Below are positions 1 through 9,213 of a DNA stretch of 64,000 bases, piece after piece. The notes under the pieces were generated by a model. The model saw nothing but the letters and a program-made list of their open reading frames with translations, did not search any database and was not told the DNA's origin. Position 1 is the first letter of the stretch. Each line of letters begins with the position of its first letter. Source of the stretch: Campylobacter devanensis (GTDB lineage Bacteria; Campylobacterota; Campylobacteria; Campylobacterales; Campylobacteraceae); contig NZ_CP018788.1 in NCBI RefSeq assembly GCF_002139915.1, positions 248,001 to 312,000 of the forward strand. The letters run 5' to 3'. The position numbers and the translations under genes are program-made.

Positions 1-55
1 TGGGGTTATCCTTATAATTATCGGATTTAAGATTTTATTAACTCATATTTTTTAT

Positions 56-307
56 TTAGATGCTTAGTTGATATAGGCCATTTTTGATCTTTTTTATAAC
101 CCTTTTTTGGGTTAGTAAATTTATGGTATCAATGGCCGTTGGTTTGCTGATATTTAGCGTAGCGCATAGCTCTTTTATAGTGTATTTAAATCTCTTATCA
201 TCATCTAAATTATCTATGATAAACTCTATAATTTCTGATTTTTTATCCCCTAAAATCATACAAATAACACTTTTATATAGAGCTATATTATCCAAATTTA
301 TCTCCAT
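56..307 (-). CDS. Small winged-helix DNA-binding protein
   Basis: An 83-residue protein whose second half reads as a winged helix-turn-helix: a recognition-type helix around residues 46-65 (LCATLNISKPTAIDTINLL) is followed by a short wing ending in NGLYQLSI. This resembles ArsR/MarR-like domains and the C-terminal domain of RepL-type plasmid replication proteins; I cannot choose between them. Its start codon shares a base with the stop codon of eptC, so it is the second gene of an eptC operon. From memory, C. jejuni also has a small HTH gene near eptC (with dgkA between them), which supports a chromosomal regulator rather than a plasmid remnant. Its target is unknown. Confidence 0.7.
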   Translation of the reverse strand: MEINLDNIALYKSVICMILGDKKSEIIEFIIDNLDDDKRFKYTIKELCATLNISKPTAIDTINLLTQKRVIKKIKNGLYQLSI

Positions 308-1827
308 TAATCTTTTTTATACATTATATCTAAGTTTGGATTATAGACGCTTGTTTGGATAGCAAAAAATCCTAGCATAGTGTGAAAAATATTATCATGT
401 GAAAAGCTATTATCTTTTAATATTTTTAAATTTTCTAGCTGATTTTGATCTTTTAGCCATAGCAGTGCTGGGACTTTGGTTTGAAAATCTGGTGCTAAGA
501 AATATGGGGCGCCATGAAGGTAAATGCCATTTTCTCCAAGGCTCTCGCCATGGTCGCTAACATAGAATAATCCGGTTTGCATATCGCTTTGTTCTAGCAT
601 ATCTACTATTTGATTGACTATATAATCTGTGTATAAAATTGTGTTATCATAGGTATTTACTATCTCTTCATAGGTGCAGTTTTTAAGCGTAGCGGTATCG
701 CAAGTCGGGCTGAATTTAGCAAATTCTTTTGGATATCTTTTGAAATATGTAGGTCCGTGGCTACCTTGGAGATGGATTACTATAAAGCTACTCTCTTTGG
801 CATTTTGAATTCTATTTTGTATCTCTTCAAGCATAACGCCATCATAGCTATCGCCGCCAAAATTTTTGGTATCTTTTAAGCGAGCGCAGACACCTTTGCA
901 ATATCCAGAGTTATTTCCTATCCAGCTTACTTTTATCCCAGCAGTCTCTAAGACATCTAGTAAATTTCCGCTATTTTGGGCTATATCAACGGAGAAATTA
1001 TCTCTATTTAAATTTGAAAACATACAAGGCAAGCTTATAGCAGTTGAGGTCCCGCATGAGCTAAATTTAGAAAAGCTTAAAAGGCCATTTTCTTTTGAGT
1101 ATGGATTTGTATCATATTTATCATATCCATTTAGTGAGTAGTTGGCTGCCCTAGCAGTTTCACCAGCTACAAAGACAAATAGCTTTTTTGTCTCTTTTGT
1201 CTGTTTGGCATCAAGGCCAATAGGATTAAATTCGGCCTTTGGCGATAGGGATTTTATATATTTGTAGCTTGAGTATAGTGGATAAAATGGGGTTGTGTAA
1301 AATCTTATTTGATTGTAATTTCTAAAAAATGGGATATAATCTTTGCTTAAAATACCAAAAAGAGAGCCAAAAATCACTAATGAAGAGATTATGAGTATGG
1401 TGCGATTTTTTAAGGCTGTTGAGATATTGGTTTTGGTTATTTTGACTTTTATTATCAAAAATACAGCCACAATGGCTAAAAATATCCAAAATATCATATT
1501 TAAATTTAATAGATCTTGAACCTCTTTGGCGTCTGTTTGAAGGGCGTTTCTTATCATTTCGTTATCTATGATTACCGAGTAGGCATTCATAAAATAGGCC
1601 CCAACAACGCCAACGATGGTTACAAATATTGCTAAAGCCTTTGTGATATAGGGCAAAAATATTAAGCCAAATACAAATACTATTAACGAGTAAAATAGTA
1701 TCGGTAAGGTTAATAAAGTAGAGATATTTTCAGAGAAATTTAAATTTTCAAACCCAAAGGCAAAAAATTTATAATTTAATGCTGTGATAAATAGGGCAAA
1801 ATATAGAATAAATTTGTTTGAGCTCAA
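307..1827 (-). CDS. eptC: Phosphoethanolamine transferase EptC
   Basis: Inner-membrane enzyme that moves phosphoethanolamine from phosphatidylethanolamine to envelope acceptors; the C. jejuni homologue modifies lipid A, the flagellar rod protein FlgG and the N-glycan. The 506 residues start with about five membrane segments (roughly 5-25, 38-60, 64-84, 108-127, 143-161) followed by a periplasmic sulfatase-fold domain. Visible active-site features are E223 in AGETARA, nucleophile T262 in CGTSTA, the expected disulfide pair C258/C268, and zinc ligands in GSHGP and SDHGES. Length and order match the EptA/MCR family. It is divergent from xth. Effects on polymyxin resistance and motility are family knowledge, not shown here. 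Confidence 0.93.
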   Translation of the reverse strand: MSSNKFILYFALFITALNYKFFAFGFENLNFSENISTLLTLPILFYSLIVFVFGLIFLPYITKALAIFVTIVGVVGAYFMNAYSVIIDNEMIRNALQTDAKEVQDLLNLNMIFWIFLAIVAVFLIIKVKITKTNISTALKNRTILIISSLVIFGSLFGILSKDYIPFFRNYNQIRFYTTPFYPLYSSYKYIKSLSPKAEFNPIGLDAKQTKETKKLFVFVAGETARAANYSLNGYDKYDTNPYSKENGLLSFSKFSSCGTSTAISLPCMFSNLNRDNFSVDIAQNSGNLLDVLETAGIKVSWIGNNSGYCKGVCARLKDTKNFGGDSYDGVMLEEIQNRIQNAKESSFIVIHLQGSHGPTYFKRYPKEFAKFSPTCDTATLKNCTYEEIVNTYDNTILYTDYIVNQIVDMLEQSDMQTGLFYVSDHGESLGENGIYLHGAPYFLAPDFQTKVPALLWLKDQNQLENLKILKDNSFSHDNIFHTMLGFFAIQTSVYNPNLDIMYKKD

Positions 1828-1968
1828 TATAATTTCCTTTGAATTAAATTAAAAAAGATAGATTATATAGTTAATTAGTAATTTAATGATAAAAATATGG
1901 TTAATGATTGTAAATTTTAAAAAATATTTTAAAATTTGAATTATAATGAGATTAAAAAAGGATTAAAT

Positions 1969-2727
1969 TTGAGATTGATTTCGTGGAATGTCAATGGGCT
2001 TAGGGCTGTTGTAAATAAAGATGGATTTTCGTGGCTTGGTGAGTATAGGCCAGATTTTTTGGCTTTACAGGAGATAAAGGCAAGCGAGGATAAGATACCA
2101 GCCGAAATTTATAATCTAGGATTTGAGAATATATCTGTAAATTCAGCTAAAAGAGCGGGGTATTCGGGTGTGATGAGCTTATCAAATTTAAAAACACAAA
2201 ATCTAAAATCGCAGTTTTTTGATGATGATGAGGGTAGAGTTTTGGAGCATAGATTTGATAATATCCATCTTTTTAATATATATTTCCCAAATGGTCAGCA
2301 AGGTGATGAGAGACTAGGGTATAAGATGGATTTTTATGATAAATTTCTAGCTTATATCAATAGTTTGGTTAGTGATGGTAAAGGGGTGATATTTTGCGGT
2401 GATGTAAATACCGCTCATAAAGAAATTGATCTAAAAAATCCAAAGGCAAATGCTAAAACTAGTGGATTTTTACCAGTTGAGAGAGCGTGGATAGATAGGG
2501 TTATAAAAGCTGGATTTATAGATAGTTTTAGGTTTATAAATGGCGATGTAAAAGATGCGTATTCGTGGTGGAGTTATAAATTTAATGCACGTGCTAAAAA
2601 TGTCGGCTGGAGGATTGATTATTTTTTTGTCTCGCAAGGGTTAAAAGATAGATTAAAAGATGCTTTTATATTAAGTGATATCGAGGGTAGTGATCACGCT
2701 CCAGTTGGGATTGATATTGATTTGTAG
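1969..2727 (+). CDS. xth: Exodeoxyribonuclease III (ExoA/Xth)
   Basis: AP endonuclease and 3'-5' exonuclease of base excision repair. An open frame begins at TTG 1936, but the better start is TTG 1969: AAGGA lies six bases upstream (1958-1962), and the product then begins MRLISWNVNGLRA, the normal family N-terminus, giving 252 residues. Family motifs are present in order: LQEIKA (metal-binding Glu), NIYFPNGQ, FCGDVNTAH, WRIDYFFVS and the C-terminal GSDHAPVGID with catalytic Asp-His. It is divergent from eptC and nine bases upstream of the isochorismatase-family gene, so the two are probably co-transcribed. Confidence 0.94.
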   Translation: MRLISWNVNGLRAVVNKDGFSWLGEYRPDFLALQEIKASEDKIPAEIYNLGFENISVNSAKRAGYSGVMSLSNLKTQNLKSQFFDDDEGRVLEHRFDNIHLFNIYFPNGQQGDERLGYKMDFYDKFLAYINSLVSDGKGVIFCGDVNTAHKEIDLKNPKANAKTSGFLPVERAWIDRVIKAGFIDSFRFINGDVKDAYSWWSYKFNARAKNVGWRIDYFFVSQGLKDRLKDAFILSDIEGSDHAPVGIDIDL

Positions 2728-2736
2728 GAGAATTTT

Positions 2737-3237
2737 ATGAGTTTAGTTTTGGTTATAGATATTCAAGAGAGATTAACTTCAGCGATGAGTGACGCAGAAG
2801 AGTTAGTAGCAAATTCGTTAAAGTTTTTACAAATTGCTAAAGAGCTTGGAATAAAAATCATTGCAACTGAGCAATATCCAAAAGGACTTGGAAATACTAT
2901 AGATAGTTTAGATTGTTTTATAGATGAAAAATTTCAAAAGATGGAATTTAGCGCTTATAATGCTATAAAAGATCAATTAACAATGGTAAATAATATCTAT
3001 ATAATTGGCATTGAAGCACATATTTGTGTATATCAAACAGCTTTGGATTTAATAAAAAATGGCCATAATGTTACGCTAATTGATGAGTGTATTAGTTCTA
3101 GAGATCCAAAAAATAAATCCCTTGCATATGCAAATTTAAAAAATATAAGTGTAAAACCACTTGAAATGGTAGCATTTGAATTACTTAAAAGTGCTGAACA
3201 CTCAAGCTTTAAGGCTATTTCAAAATTGATAAAATAG
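2737..3237 (+). CDS. Isochorismatase/nicotinamidase-family cysteine hydrolase
   Basis: A 166-residue cytoplasmic alpha/beta hydrolase of the isochorismatase superfamily. The three expected catalytic positions are visible: D8 in VIDIQERL, K68 in KFQKMEF and C97 in GIEAHICVYQTALDL. It lacks the nicotinamidase metal-binding set and is closest in size to YcaC-like hydrolases of unknown substrate. It follows xth by nine bases with an AGGAG-like ribosome binding site, and ends at a strong hairpin. Substrate cannot be told from sequence. Confidence 0.85.
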   Translation: MSLVLVIDIQERLTSAMSDAEELVANSLKFLQIAKELGIKIIATEQYPKGLGNTIDSLDCFIDEKFQKMEFSAYNAIKDQLTMVNNIYIIGIEAHICVYQTALDLIKNGHNVTLIDECISSRDPKNKSLAYANLKNISVKPLEMVAFELLKSAEHSSFKAISKLIK

Positions 3238-3243
3238 TTTTAT

Positions 3244-3283
3244 TATTTTCTTTAGTGATAACAAATTGCCACTAAAGAAAATA
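3244..3283. terminator. Bidirectional hairpin between convergent genes
   Basis: A perfect 14-base inverted repeat (TATTTTCTTTAGTG, 3244-3257, and its complement 3270-3283) with a 12-base loop lies seven bases after the stop of the hydrolase gene. The A/T flanks give U-runs in both directions, so it can stop transcription of the xth operon and of the opposing mscS operon. Confidence 0.75.
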
Positions 3284-3343
3284 AGTTTTACTAATATTGC
3301 AAGAGATAAAAGCAGCAGTTAGAACTAACAAATTTAACTATAT

Positions 3344-3505
3344 TTACTCCATATCATAGCTATCTTCTTCGTCTTCATTATCATATGAATAGTCGTTTTC
3401 ATCATAGTTGTAGCTACGATGGCTATCTTTGTAGCCATCATCGTAGTCATCATACTCATCATAATCTAGATCTTCATTTAGGTCATCATCATATATTTTA
3501 GACAC
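3344..3505 (-). CDS. 53-residue acidic Tyr/Asp-rich small protein
   Basis: A small gene read from GTG 3505 down to TAA 3344. It has a strong ribosome binding site (AAAGGAG at 3511-3517) inside the end of the mscS gene, and its start overlaps the mscS stop by eight bases, so it should be translationally coupled. The 53 residues are mostly Asp, Glu and Tyr: it begins MSKIYDDDLNEDLDYDEYDD, has a short basic middle (DSHRSY) and ends DSYDME. It has no signal peptide, membrane segment or cysteine. I do not recognise a family. The frame, site and operon position argue that it is expressed; low-complexity composition is the main reason for doubt. Confidence 0.6.
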   Translation of the reverse strand: MSKIYDDDLNEDLDYDEYDDYDDGYKDSHRSYNYDENDYSYDNEDEEDSYDME

Positions 3506-5327
3506 TTTTTTCTCCTTTATAAATTTGAATTTTTGGGATGGATTCTATATATAGACTTCTGCTAGGGAAAGCAAAACTCGCATCATCATATCGCTCTACT
3601 ATCTCCATTATTTTTAGCATTACATCCTCTTTGGTAGCTAGATACTCGCCCCAAATCACGCTTTTGCTAAAGCAATATATCAAAATATTTATAGAGTTAT
3701 CGCCAAACTCATCAAGTACTACAAAAAGATTGCTCTTATATCCATCTAGGTCATCGACTGAAACCATACTTTGGCGATATTTTATCCGTGCGTCATTGCT
3801 ATTTAGAGCACTATCTATACCGCTTTTAGCGATGCCGGGGTGATTTAAAAGCATCTGTTTTATATCATTTATGCAGTTTTGGATACTCTCTTTGCTTGTA
3901 GTGTAGCTTAGGCCGACTTGCATTTTGATTTGACGACCGACTTTGCGGCGATTCCAGTTTTTGATACTTTCGCTCATAATTTTTGAATTTGGTACAAATA
4001 CCAAGGCATTATCAAAAGTCCTAATAGTGGTTTTTCTAAGTCCGACTTCTACTACGGTGCCTTCTATCCCAGCACAAACTATCCAATCCCCTTGACTAAA
4101 TGAGCTATCAAAAAGCAGTAAAATCGAGGCAAAAAAGTTGGCTATAATATCCTTTGTTGCTAATGCTACGGCTAATCCACCAATACCAAGGGAGGCGATA
4201 ATGGTGCTGATATCAAAGCCAATTTTGCTTAAAATTACCAAAATTGTAATGAGAATAACGATGAAATATAGCACTTTGATTATGAGATTTATCACCTCTT
4301 TTCGGCCTGATTTTTGAGCGATTTTAGATAATAGCATTATGCCATATCCATCAAGGGCACCTATCACAAACCACGCTATAACCACGCTATAAGCGATATC
4401 GAAGTAGTTTTTCATCTCTATATTTATGGTGGAGGGATAATAGGCAATTATCAAAGACAAATTCAAAGCATAAATAATAAAAAATGTAAATACCGGTAGC
4501 CTTATAGCAGCTACAAACTGCTCTTTAAATTGATTTTGCGTGTTTTGATAACGTGATAAGATGGTGATAAATATCCTATAAAGCAAAAGTGAAGTTAGTC
4601 TTGGTATTAAGATAAAAAATATACAAACTAAGATTATAATCGCTATTTTGCCGATATTTATAGAATTTGAGTTGAGGTTTAGAGATGAGTTTATCTTGTC
4701 AATTACGCTTTGTAAATTTAGGCTAGTTAGTACAAAATTGCTATCAAATAGTTCAGAATTATCCTTTAAATAGTTGAGAATTTCGCTATAAGTTTGCCTT
4801 TTTAGCTCTAAGGCGTCTATATCATCTTTATAAATTTGAGTTTGGTCTTGGCTTAGGGCTTTTATCTCTTGGTAGTTTGAGATTTGAATTTGAGTTATAG
4901 CATCTATCAAGGCTTCATCTGGAGTTTGGTCGTAGTCTTTGAAGGCTATTGAAATTTGAGACAGAGTTAGGTAGTAAATTTTGTCTAAATTTATAGATGC
5001 TAAATTTATTTGAGTTTTGATATAGTGATTAGAGCTAGGCTTATATTTTGCAAGCTCTTTATTTAGTACTTTTATGTATGAGTTTATCTGTGTTTGATTG
5101 AAGTCACTACTGCTAGTTATGAGTGCTGGTAGGCTCTTGATAAGGCTATCTTTTTCTTTTTGTAGAATGGATATCTCATCATTAATGCTAGCATTTTGCT
5201 CTTTTATTATGGTTAATTGAGAATTTAGCGATATGATTTTATCACTTACGCTAATTAGCTCATTTGATAATAAGATATTACAAAATAGATTAAAAATCAG
5301 TAAAAATTTGAGAGTAAATTTCTTCAT
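3498..5327 (-). CDS. Large MscS-type mechanosensitive channel
   Basis: A 609-residue member of the MscS superfamily, which releases solutes during hypo-osmotic shock. A signal peptide (1-22) leads into a helical, partly coiled-coil periplasmic domain (about 23-220). Membrane segments follow near 226-245, 270-297, 310-333 and 348-366, then the pore helix at about 375-405 (GIGGLAVALATKDIIANFFA), and the beta domain (GTVVEVGLRKTTIRTFDNA, VFVPNSKI) with the C-terminal alpha/beta domain. It is larger than E. coli MscS (286 residues), in the class of medium-large homologues. Its start lies 38 bases inside the end of the carbonic anhydrase gene, so the two are coupled; the acidic peptide follows it. 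Confidence 0.9.
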   Translation of the reverse strand: MKKFTLKFLLIFNLFCNILLSNELISVSDKIISLNSQLTIIKEQNASINDEISILQKEKDSLIKSLPALITSSSDFNQTQINSYIKVLNKELAKYKPSSNHYIKTQINLASINLDKIYYLTLSQISIAFKDYDQTPDEALIDAITQIQISNYQEIKALSQDQTQIYKDDIDALELKRQTYSEILNYLKDNSELFDSNFVLTSLNLQSVIDKINSSLNLNSNSINIGKIAIIILVCIFFILIPRLTSLLLYRIFITILSRYQNTQNQFKEQFVAAIRLPVFTFFIIYALNLSLIIAYYPSTINIEMKNYFDIAYSVVIAWFVIGALDGYGIMLLSKIAQKSGRKEVINLIIKVLYFIVILITILVILSKIGFDISTIIASLGIGGLAVALATKDIIANFFASILLLFDSSFSQGDWIVCAGIEGTVVEVGLRKTTIRTFDNALVFVPNSKIMSESIKNWNRRKVGRQIKMQVGLSYTTSKESIQNCINDIKQMLLNHPGIAKSGIDSALNSNDARIKYRQSMVSVDDLDGYKSNLFVVLDEFGDNSINILIYCFSKSVIWGEYLATKEDVMLKIMEIVERYDDASFAFPSRSLYIESIPKIQIYKGEKSV

Positions 5328-5961
5328 AGTTGATGCTCTTTTCTAATAATTTAAAGCTTTTTGTAGTGTCATCATAGTTGTATAATTCTCCTGTTTCTAT
5401 AATGTAGTGCCAACCATATAGTCTTAGCTCTTTGGCTTTGAGCTTGTCTATCACGCCTGGGAAGGTCATGATATTTTGAAGTGAGTTAATGATATTTAGC
5501 CTTTCAGTTACCCAAGCTCTTTTGGCTGGTGTTATATTCTTGTCTTTTAAAACTTCAGTTTTGATATCTTCAATTATCATAAGCCACTTTTTGACAATTG
5601 GTGTATTAGCTAGCTTATCATCGCTTTGATATAGCGCTTCGCAGCCACCGCAGTTGCTATGTCCGCAAACTATGATATTTTTAATCCCTAGAGTATGTAT
5701 CGCATACTCAATAGCAGCCGTTGTAGCTAGAAATTCATCTACTAATCTATAATGCGGGACTATATTTGCGATATTTCGCACGACAAATAGCTCACCTGGC
5801 AGGGTATTGGTAATCAAATTTGGGACAACTCTAGAATCAGAACAACCGATAAATAGCGTGTGTGGCGCTTGTTTTTTGCTTAGATGTTCAAATAGCTCTT
5901 TGTGCTCTATGAAGTTTTCTTCCATGAATTTAACTGCGCCGTTTATTATATTGTGATGCAA
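5290..5961 (-). CDS. Beta-class carbonic anhydrase
   Basis: Cytoplasmic zinc enzyme that interconverts CO2 and bicarbonate, needed by capnophilic bacteria at low CO2. Zinc and catalytic residues are visible: C40-S-D42-S-R44 (FIGCSDSRVVPN), H101 and C104 (CGHSNCGGCEALY). The 223 residues match the CanB type of C. jejuni in length. It lies 11 bases after the PAS-EAL gene on the same strand and overlaps the downstream mscS gene by 38 bases, which places both in one operon. Confidence 0.93.
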   Translation of the reverse strand: MHHNIINGAVKFMEENFIEHKELFEHLSKKQAPHTLFIGCSDSRVVPNLITNTLPGELFVVRNIANIVPHYRLVDEFLATTAAIEYAIHTLGIKNIIVCGHSNCGGCEALYQSDDKLANTPIVKKWLMIIEDIKTEVLKDKNITPAKRAWVTERLNIINSLQNIMTFPGVIDKLKAKELRLYGWHYIIETGELYNYDDTTKSFKLLEKSINYEEIYSQIFTDF

Positions 5962-5972
5962 ATTTGCTCCTA

Positions 5973-8423
5973 TTATTCTATATTATTTGGCAATACCGGC
6001 CTAGCTAATAGATAGCCTTGTGCATAGTCTATGCCTAGATTTTTGATAATCTCTAAAATTTGTGGAGTAGAGACAAACTCAGCCACGGTTTCATATCCTT
6101 GACGCTTAGCAAAATCTACAATCGTCATTACCACGCTTTGAGCATTTTTGTCAAATGGTAATTTAGATATGATGGAGCCATCTATTTTGATATAATCTAT
6201 ATTTAATTCAAGCATTCTATAGTAGTTAGAATACCCACTACCAAAGTCATCAAGACTAAGTTTACAGCCATAATTTTTAATCTCTTGAATAATTGGGTTT
6301 ATAGCATCATAATCATCAACCCCTTCACTCTCTAAAATCTCAATGGTAAGATTTTGTGGATTAGAACAGCTATCTAGCTTTTGAATAAATAAATTTTTGA
6401 CTGGTTCATTCATCATATCTACACTTGAGAGATTGATAGAAAATCTCTTTTTATCCCCAAATCTCTCTAAAAGTTCAAAAGCACGATTGATAACTTGCTT
6501 GGTAAGTGCTAGATATAGCGATGTTAGCTTGGCCACACTTAAAAACTCATTTGGATAGTGAATTTGATTTTGTTGATCTAAAATACGAATTAAAATCTCA
6601 TATGAGCTAATTTTTGGTTTATTTTCTCTAATATCAAATATTCCTTGACACTCGACAATTACTCTATTTTCATTTAAGGCGTATTGAATTAGTCGTGTAA
6701 TGGTGGCGTTTTTTTGATAGTTTTTCTCTATTGGGTTATCGTGATTATAAAAGCTAAAACTTAAATCTTTATCCTTAGCATCTTGAGCAGCTAAAATAGC
6801 TTGAGTTAGTCTATTTAAATTTGGCTTATCTTCATTTGAGCTAATACCAATGGTAATAGAAATATTTGGTAAAATCTCAAATCCGCCCTCAGTCTGAATG
6901 GTGATATTTTTGGATTTGAAATATTCTAAAAGATATTTTATATCTTTTTTGATATTATCGCCTTTATACCAGATACAAAACTCATCAAGTTGCATTCTAT
7001 ATGCCATAGCGTCGATTTTATAAGTGCTAATAGCTAGTTTGATAGAGTTGGCAATTGCTACAAATATTAAATCAATTAAATCTGAGCGGTAAAAAAATCT
7101 TAAATTTACAAAATCTGTAATCATTAGATAAATTAGTGTGCCATTTTGGTTGGCTTTGATAGCATCATTGAGTGAGGTTAAATTTCTTAATCCTGTGAGA
7201 TTATCAATATTTGAACTCTCTTGTAGTTGAGCGTTTTTAAAGTTTAATTCCTTACTAGTTAATCTCTCTTTTGTGATATCACGTTTTAGGATTATAGCTC
7301 CACTAATATCATTAAATTCATCTAACATTGGTATCGCAACTATATTTTCGTAGATAAGAATTCCATCTTTTGATTTGCTCACAAATTCGTTATATGTTTT
7401 AACATCTTTGCTTTGGCAAATTTCATCAAATATATCAGTTCCTTGCATATTCATATTTAATGCACTTAGCTCTTGATTTATAATATCTTCTTGGCTAAAA
7501 CTGCTTGAATTTATAAATGAATTATTTACACTTGATATTCTTCCAAATTTGTCTAAGATTATTATTTGATTTGGGTTGCTATCAATAAGATAGGCAAGCT
7601 GCTTTAGCTTAGCTTTATTACTGCGATTTTGATTGCTTAAAATCCCATTTTTAGTCAAAGCTAAAAATGCTACAACTAGTAAAAATGCTGAACATGTAAT
7701 AAGCGCATATAAAGCAGAGTTAAAATGCTCTATTGAGTGATTTAGGAGTTGGTCAATTTTGCTTTCAATTTTTAGTGCTTTGTTTTGGATTTTAAGGTTT
7801 GGAATAGTGATTAAGTTATCATTTACATGCTGAATTTTGATTAAAAATTCATAATCAAACTGCTCCCTTGGCTCGTTAATTAGCTTGGTTAGATACCTAT
7901 CAAACTCATCTCTATTAAAATCAGATATAAATCTTGAGTTGATTAACAAAGCATAAGCTTGTGCCATTTGTTTAAAATCTATAGTATTTGGTAGTTCTTT
8001 GTTTAGCTCAAATAGACTTTTAGAGATATCTTGACGGATTATATAATAATTTCTAATGATATCATTTCTGGTTTTTAATCTGCTTTTTAATGTGTCTAAA
8101 AGTTCAACATGTTCAACATTATAAAATAGTTTTGTAATAACAAAATTTGAGCTGATTTTATCCATTAAAGTGTTGATTTCATTAATACTATTTTCGGTAT
8201 TTTCAATTGTCGTATGGATATTTTGGAGGTCAATTTGCAGATACAATTCCTCATTTAAGCGCTTTAATTCAGCAAAATCATATAATCGCTCATTTGTTTT
8301 TAATAAAATTTGCCCAGTTGATATGATAAAATAAAGGCATACCAAGACAAAAAATATCAATACAATTCTTATAATATTAGTTTTTAAAATATTTGCTTTC
8401 AAAATATCATAACTTTCACGCAA
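5973..8423 (-). CDS. PAS/degenerate-GGDEF/EAL membrane protein
   Basis: An 816-residue sensor-type protein. Two membrane segments (about 18-36 and 235-257) enclose a helical periplasmic region; then come a PAS domain (about 272-385), a GGDEF-like domain (about 404-555) and an EAL domain (about 560-812). The GGDEF signature is lost (LDEFC around 479-483), so cyclase activity is unlikely. The EAL domain keeps SYEILIRI, INLSS, EILESE, LDDFGSGYSNY, IKIDGS and YAQGYLLARP, so c-di-GMP hydrolysis is plausible. The start overlaps the methyltransferase gene by 25 bases. Either a phosphodiesterase or a receptor; the ligand is not visible. Confidence 0.88.
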   Translation of the reverse strand: MRESYDILKANILKTNIIRIVLIFFVLVCLYFIISTGQILLKTNERLYDFAELKRLNEELYLQIDLQNIHTTIENTENSINEINTLMDKISSNFVITKLFYNVEHVELLDTLKSRLKTRNDIIRNYYIIRQDISKSLFELNKELPNTIDFKQMAQAYALLINSRFISDFNRDEFDRYLTKLINEPREQFDYEFLIKIQHVNDNLITIPNLKIQNKALKIESKIDQLLNHSIEHFNSALYALITCSAFLLVVAFLALTKNGILSNQNRSNKAKLKQLAYLIDSNPNQIIILDKFGRISSVNNSFINSSSFSQEDIINQELSALNMNMQGTDIFDEICQSKDVKTYNEFVSKSKDGILIYENIVAIPMLDEFNDISGAIILKRDITKERLTSKELNFKNAQLQESSNIDNLTGLRNLTSLNDAIKANQNGTLIYLMITDFVNLRFFYRSDLIDLIFVAIANSIKLAISTYKIDAMAYRMQLDEFCIWYKGDNIKKDIKYLLEYFKSKNITIQTEGGFEILPNISITIGISSNEDKPNLNRLTQAILAAQDAKDKDLSFSFYNHDNPIEKNYQKNATITRLIQYALNENRVIVECQGIFDIRENKPKISSYEILIRILDQQNQIHYPNEFLSVAKLTSLYLALTKQVINRAFELLERFGDKKRFSINLSSVDMMNEPVKNLFIQKLDSCSNPQNLTIEILESEGVDDYDAINPIIQEIKNYGCKLSLDDFGSGYSNYYRMLELNIDYIKIDGSIISKLPFDKNAQSVVMTIVDFAKRQGYETVAEFVSTPQILEIIKNLGIDYAQGYLLARPVLPNNIE

Positions 8424-9115
8424 GTGGCGATACTCTCACTGATCTCATCACCTTTTGCTAGGTTTATTATCTTGTTTTTTATCTCATCTTTTGTGTAGTT
8501 TTGTCCGCTGATTTCTAAATGCCAAGCCAAATTTTCTACCATTTCATCTATATTTTTTGTAACGCTTCTATTTTCGTTTATCTCTTTTGATTGAAATTTA
8601 ATATTTTTAGAGTTTAAAAAGGCCTCTAATCGTGCTACAGGTGCGGCCATATCGGCTCTTGTATCGGTATCCATAAAAAGCTCTAAAAGGTCGGATTTTC
8701 TTGGTTTTAGCCAATTCATATATATATGCGTATTAGCAAGGTTATAAAATATCTCAAAATCCTCATTGCTCCTAAGTGCGGGCGACATAGTCAAAAATGC
8801 TATATCAAATTTGCGATCTTTGATATCGTTTATTTGGTTATTTGCGGTTTGTATGTTGGTTATATTGTGTTCTTTGGCGCTTAAGCTTAAAATCTCAAGC
8901 ATAGAATCACTGATATCTAAGGCCAAAACGCTTTTGCTCATTTTGGCTAAATGTAAGCTATATACGCCAGTTCCAGCGCCTATATCAATTACGCTTTTAT
9001 CAGCAAAGCTAACCCCGCACTCATCCAAAAAAGCGAAAAATTCCGCCTCAAATGGGCGCATAATGGGGCTAAATTTAGGATATGTTTTGGACTTTTTATT
9101 CCAAATTTCACGCAT
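8399..9115 (-). CDS. Class I SAM-dependent methyltransferase
   Basis: A 238-residue Rossmann-fold methyltransferase. Motif I is VIDIGAGTGVYS (about 42-53), motif II ends in LALDIS, and the motif IV region is FDIAFLTMSPAL, resembling small-molecule or protein methyltransferases more than DNA ones. A helical C-terminal half has no domain I recognise. It starts the minus-strand operon that continues into the PAS-EAL gene and is divergent from znuA. The substrate is unknown. Confidence 0.83.
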   Translation of the reverse strand: MREIWNKKSKTYPKFSPIMRPFEAEFFAFLDECGVSFADKSVIDIGAGTGVYSLHLAKMSKSVLALDISDSMLEILSLSAKEHNITNIQTANNQINDIKDRKFDIAFLTMSPALRSNEDFEIFYNLANTHIYMNWLKPRKSDLLELFMDTDTRADMAAPVARLEAFLNSKNIKFQSKEINENRSVTKNIDEMVENLAWHLEISGQNYTKDEIKNKIINLAKGDEISESIATCVKVMIF

Positions 9116-9184
9116 ATAACTACCTTAGGATTGTTTGCTAAATTTTATCAATTTTTGCTTTAAATAAATTTAAGTCAAATCAGA

Positions 9185-9213
9185 TATAATTTTACACTTA
9201 ATTTTACACTTAA
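9185..9213 (+). promoter_or_regulatory. znuA promoter and tandem 12-bp leader repeat
   Basis: A consensus -10 hexamer TATAAT (9185-9190) lies 44 bases upstream of znuA. It runs into two exact tandem copies of TTTTACACTTAA (9190-9201 and 9202-9213), which sit at the expected transcription start and early leader. Direct repeats here could be an operator for a zinc-responsive regulator, but I recognise no Zur consensus. Confidence 0.5.

Noticed and set aside
56-307. Plasmid replication gene RepL from an integrated plasmid
   Set aside because: Only a generic winged helix is visible, there are no other plasmid genes, and its coupling to eptC fits a chromosomal regulator.
866-1141. Open frame antisense to eptC
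   Set aside because: It lies wholly inside a well-supported gene, has no ribosome binding site and no recognisable product.
1936-1968. Upstream TTG start extending xth by 11 residues
   Set aside because: AAGGA lies inside that extension at the right distance from TTG 1969, and the shorter product begins with the standard family N-terminus.
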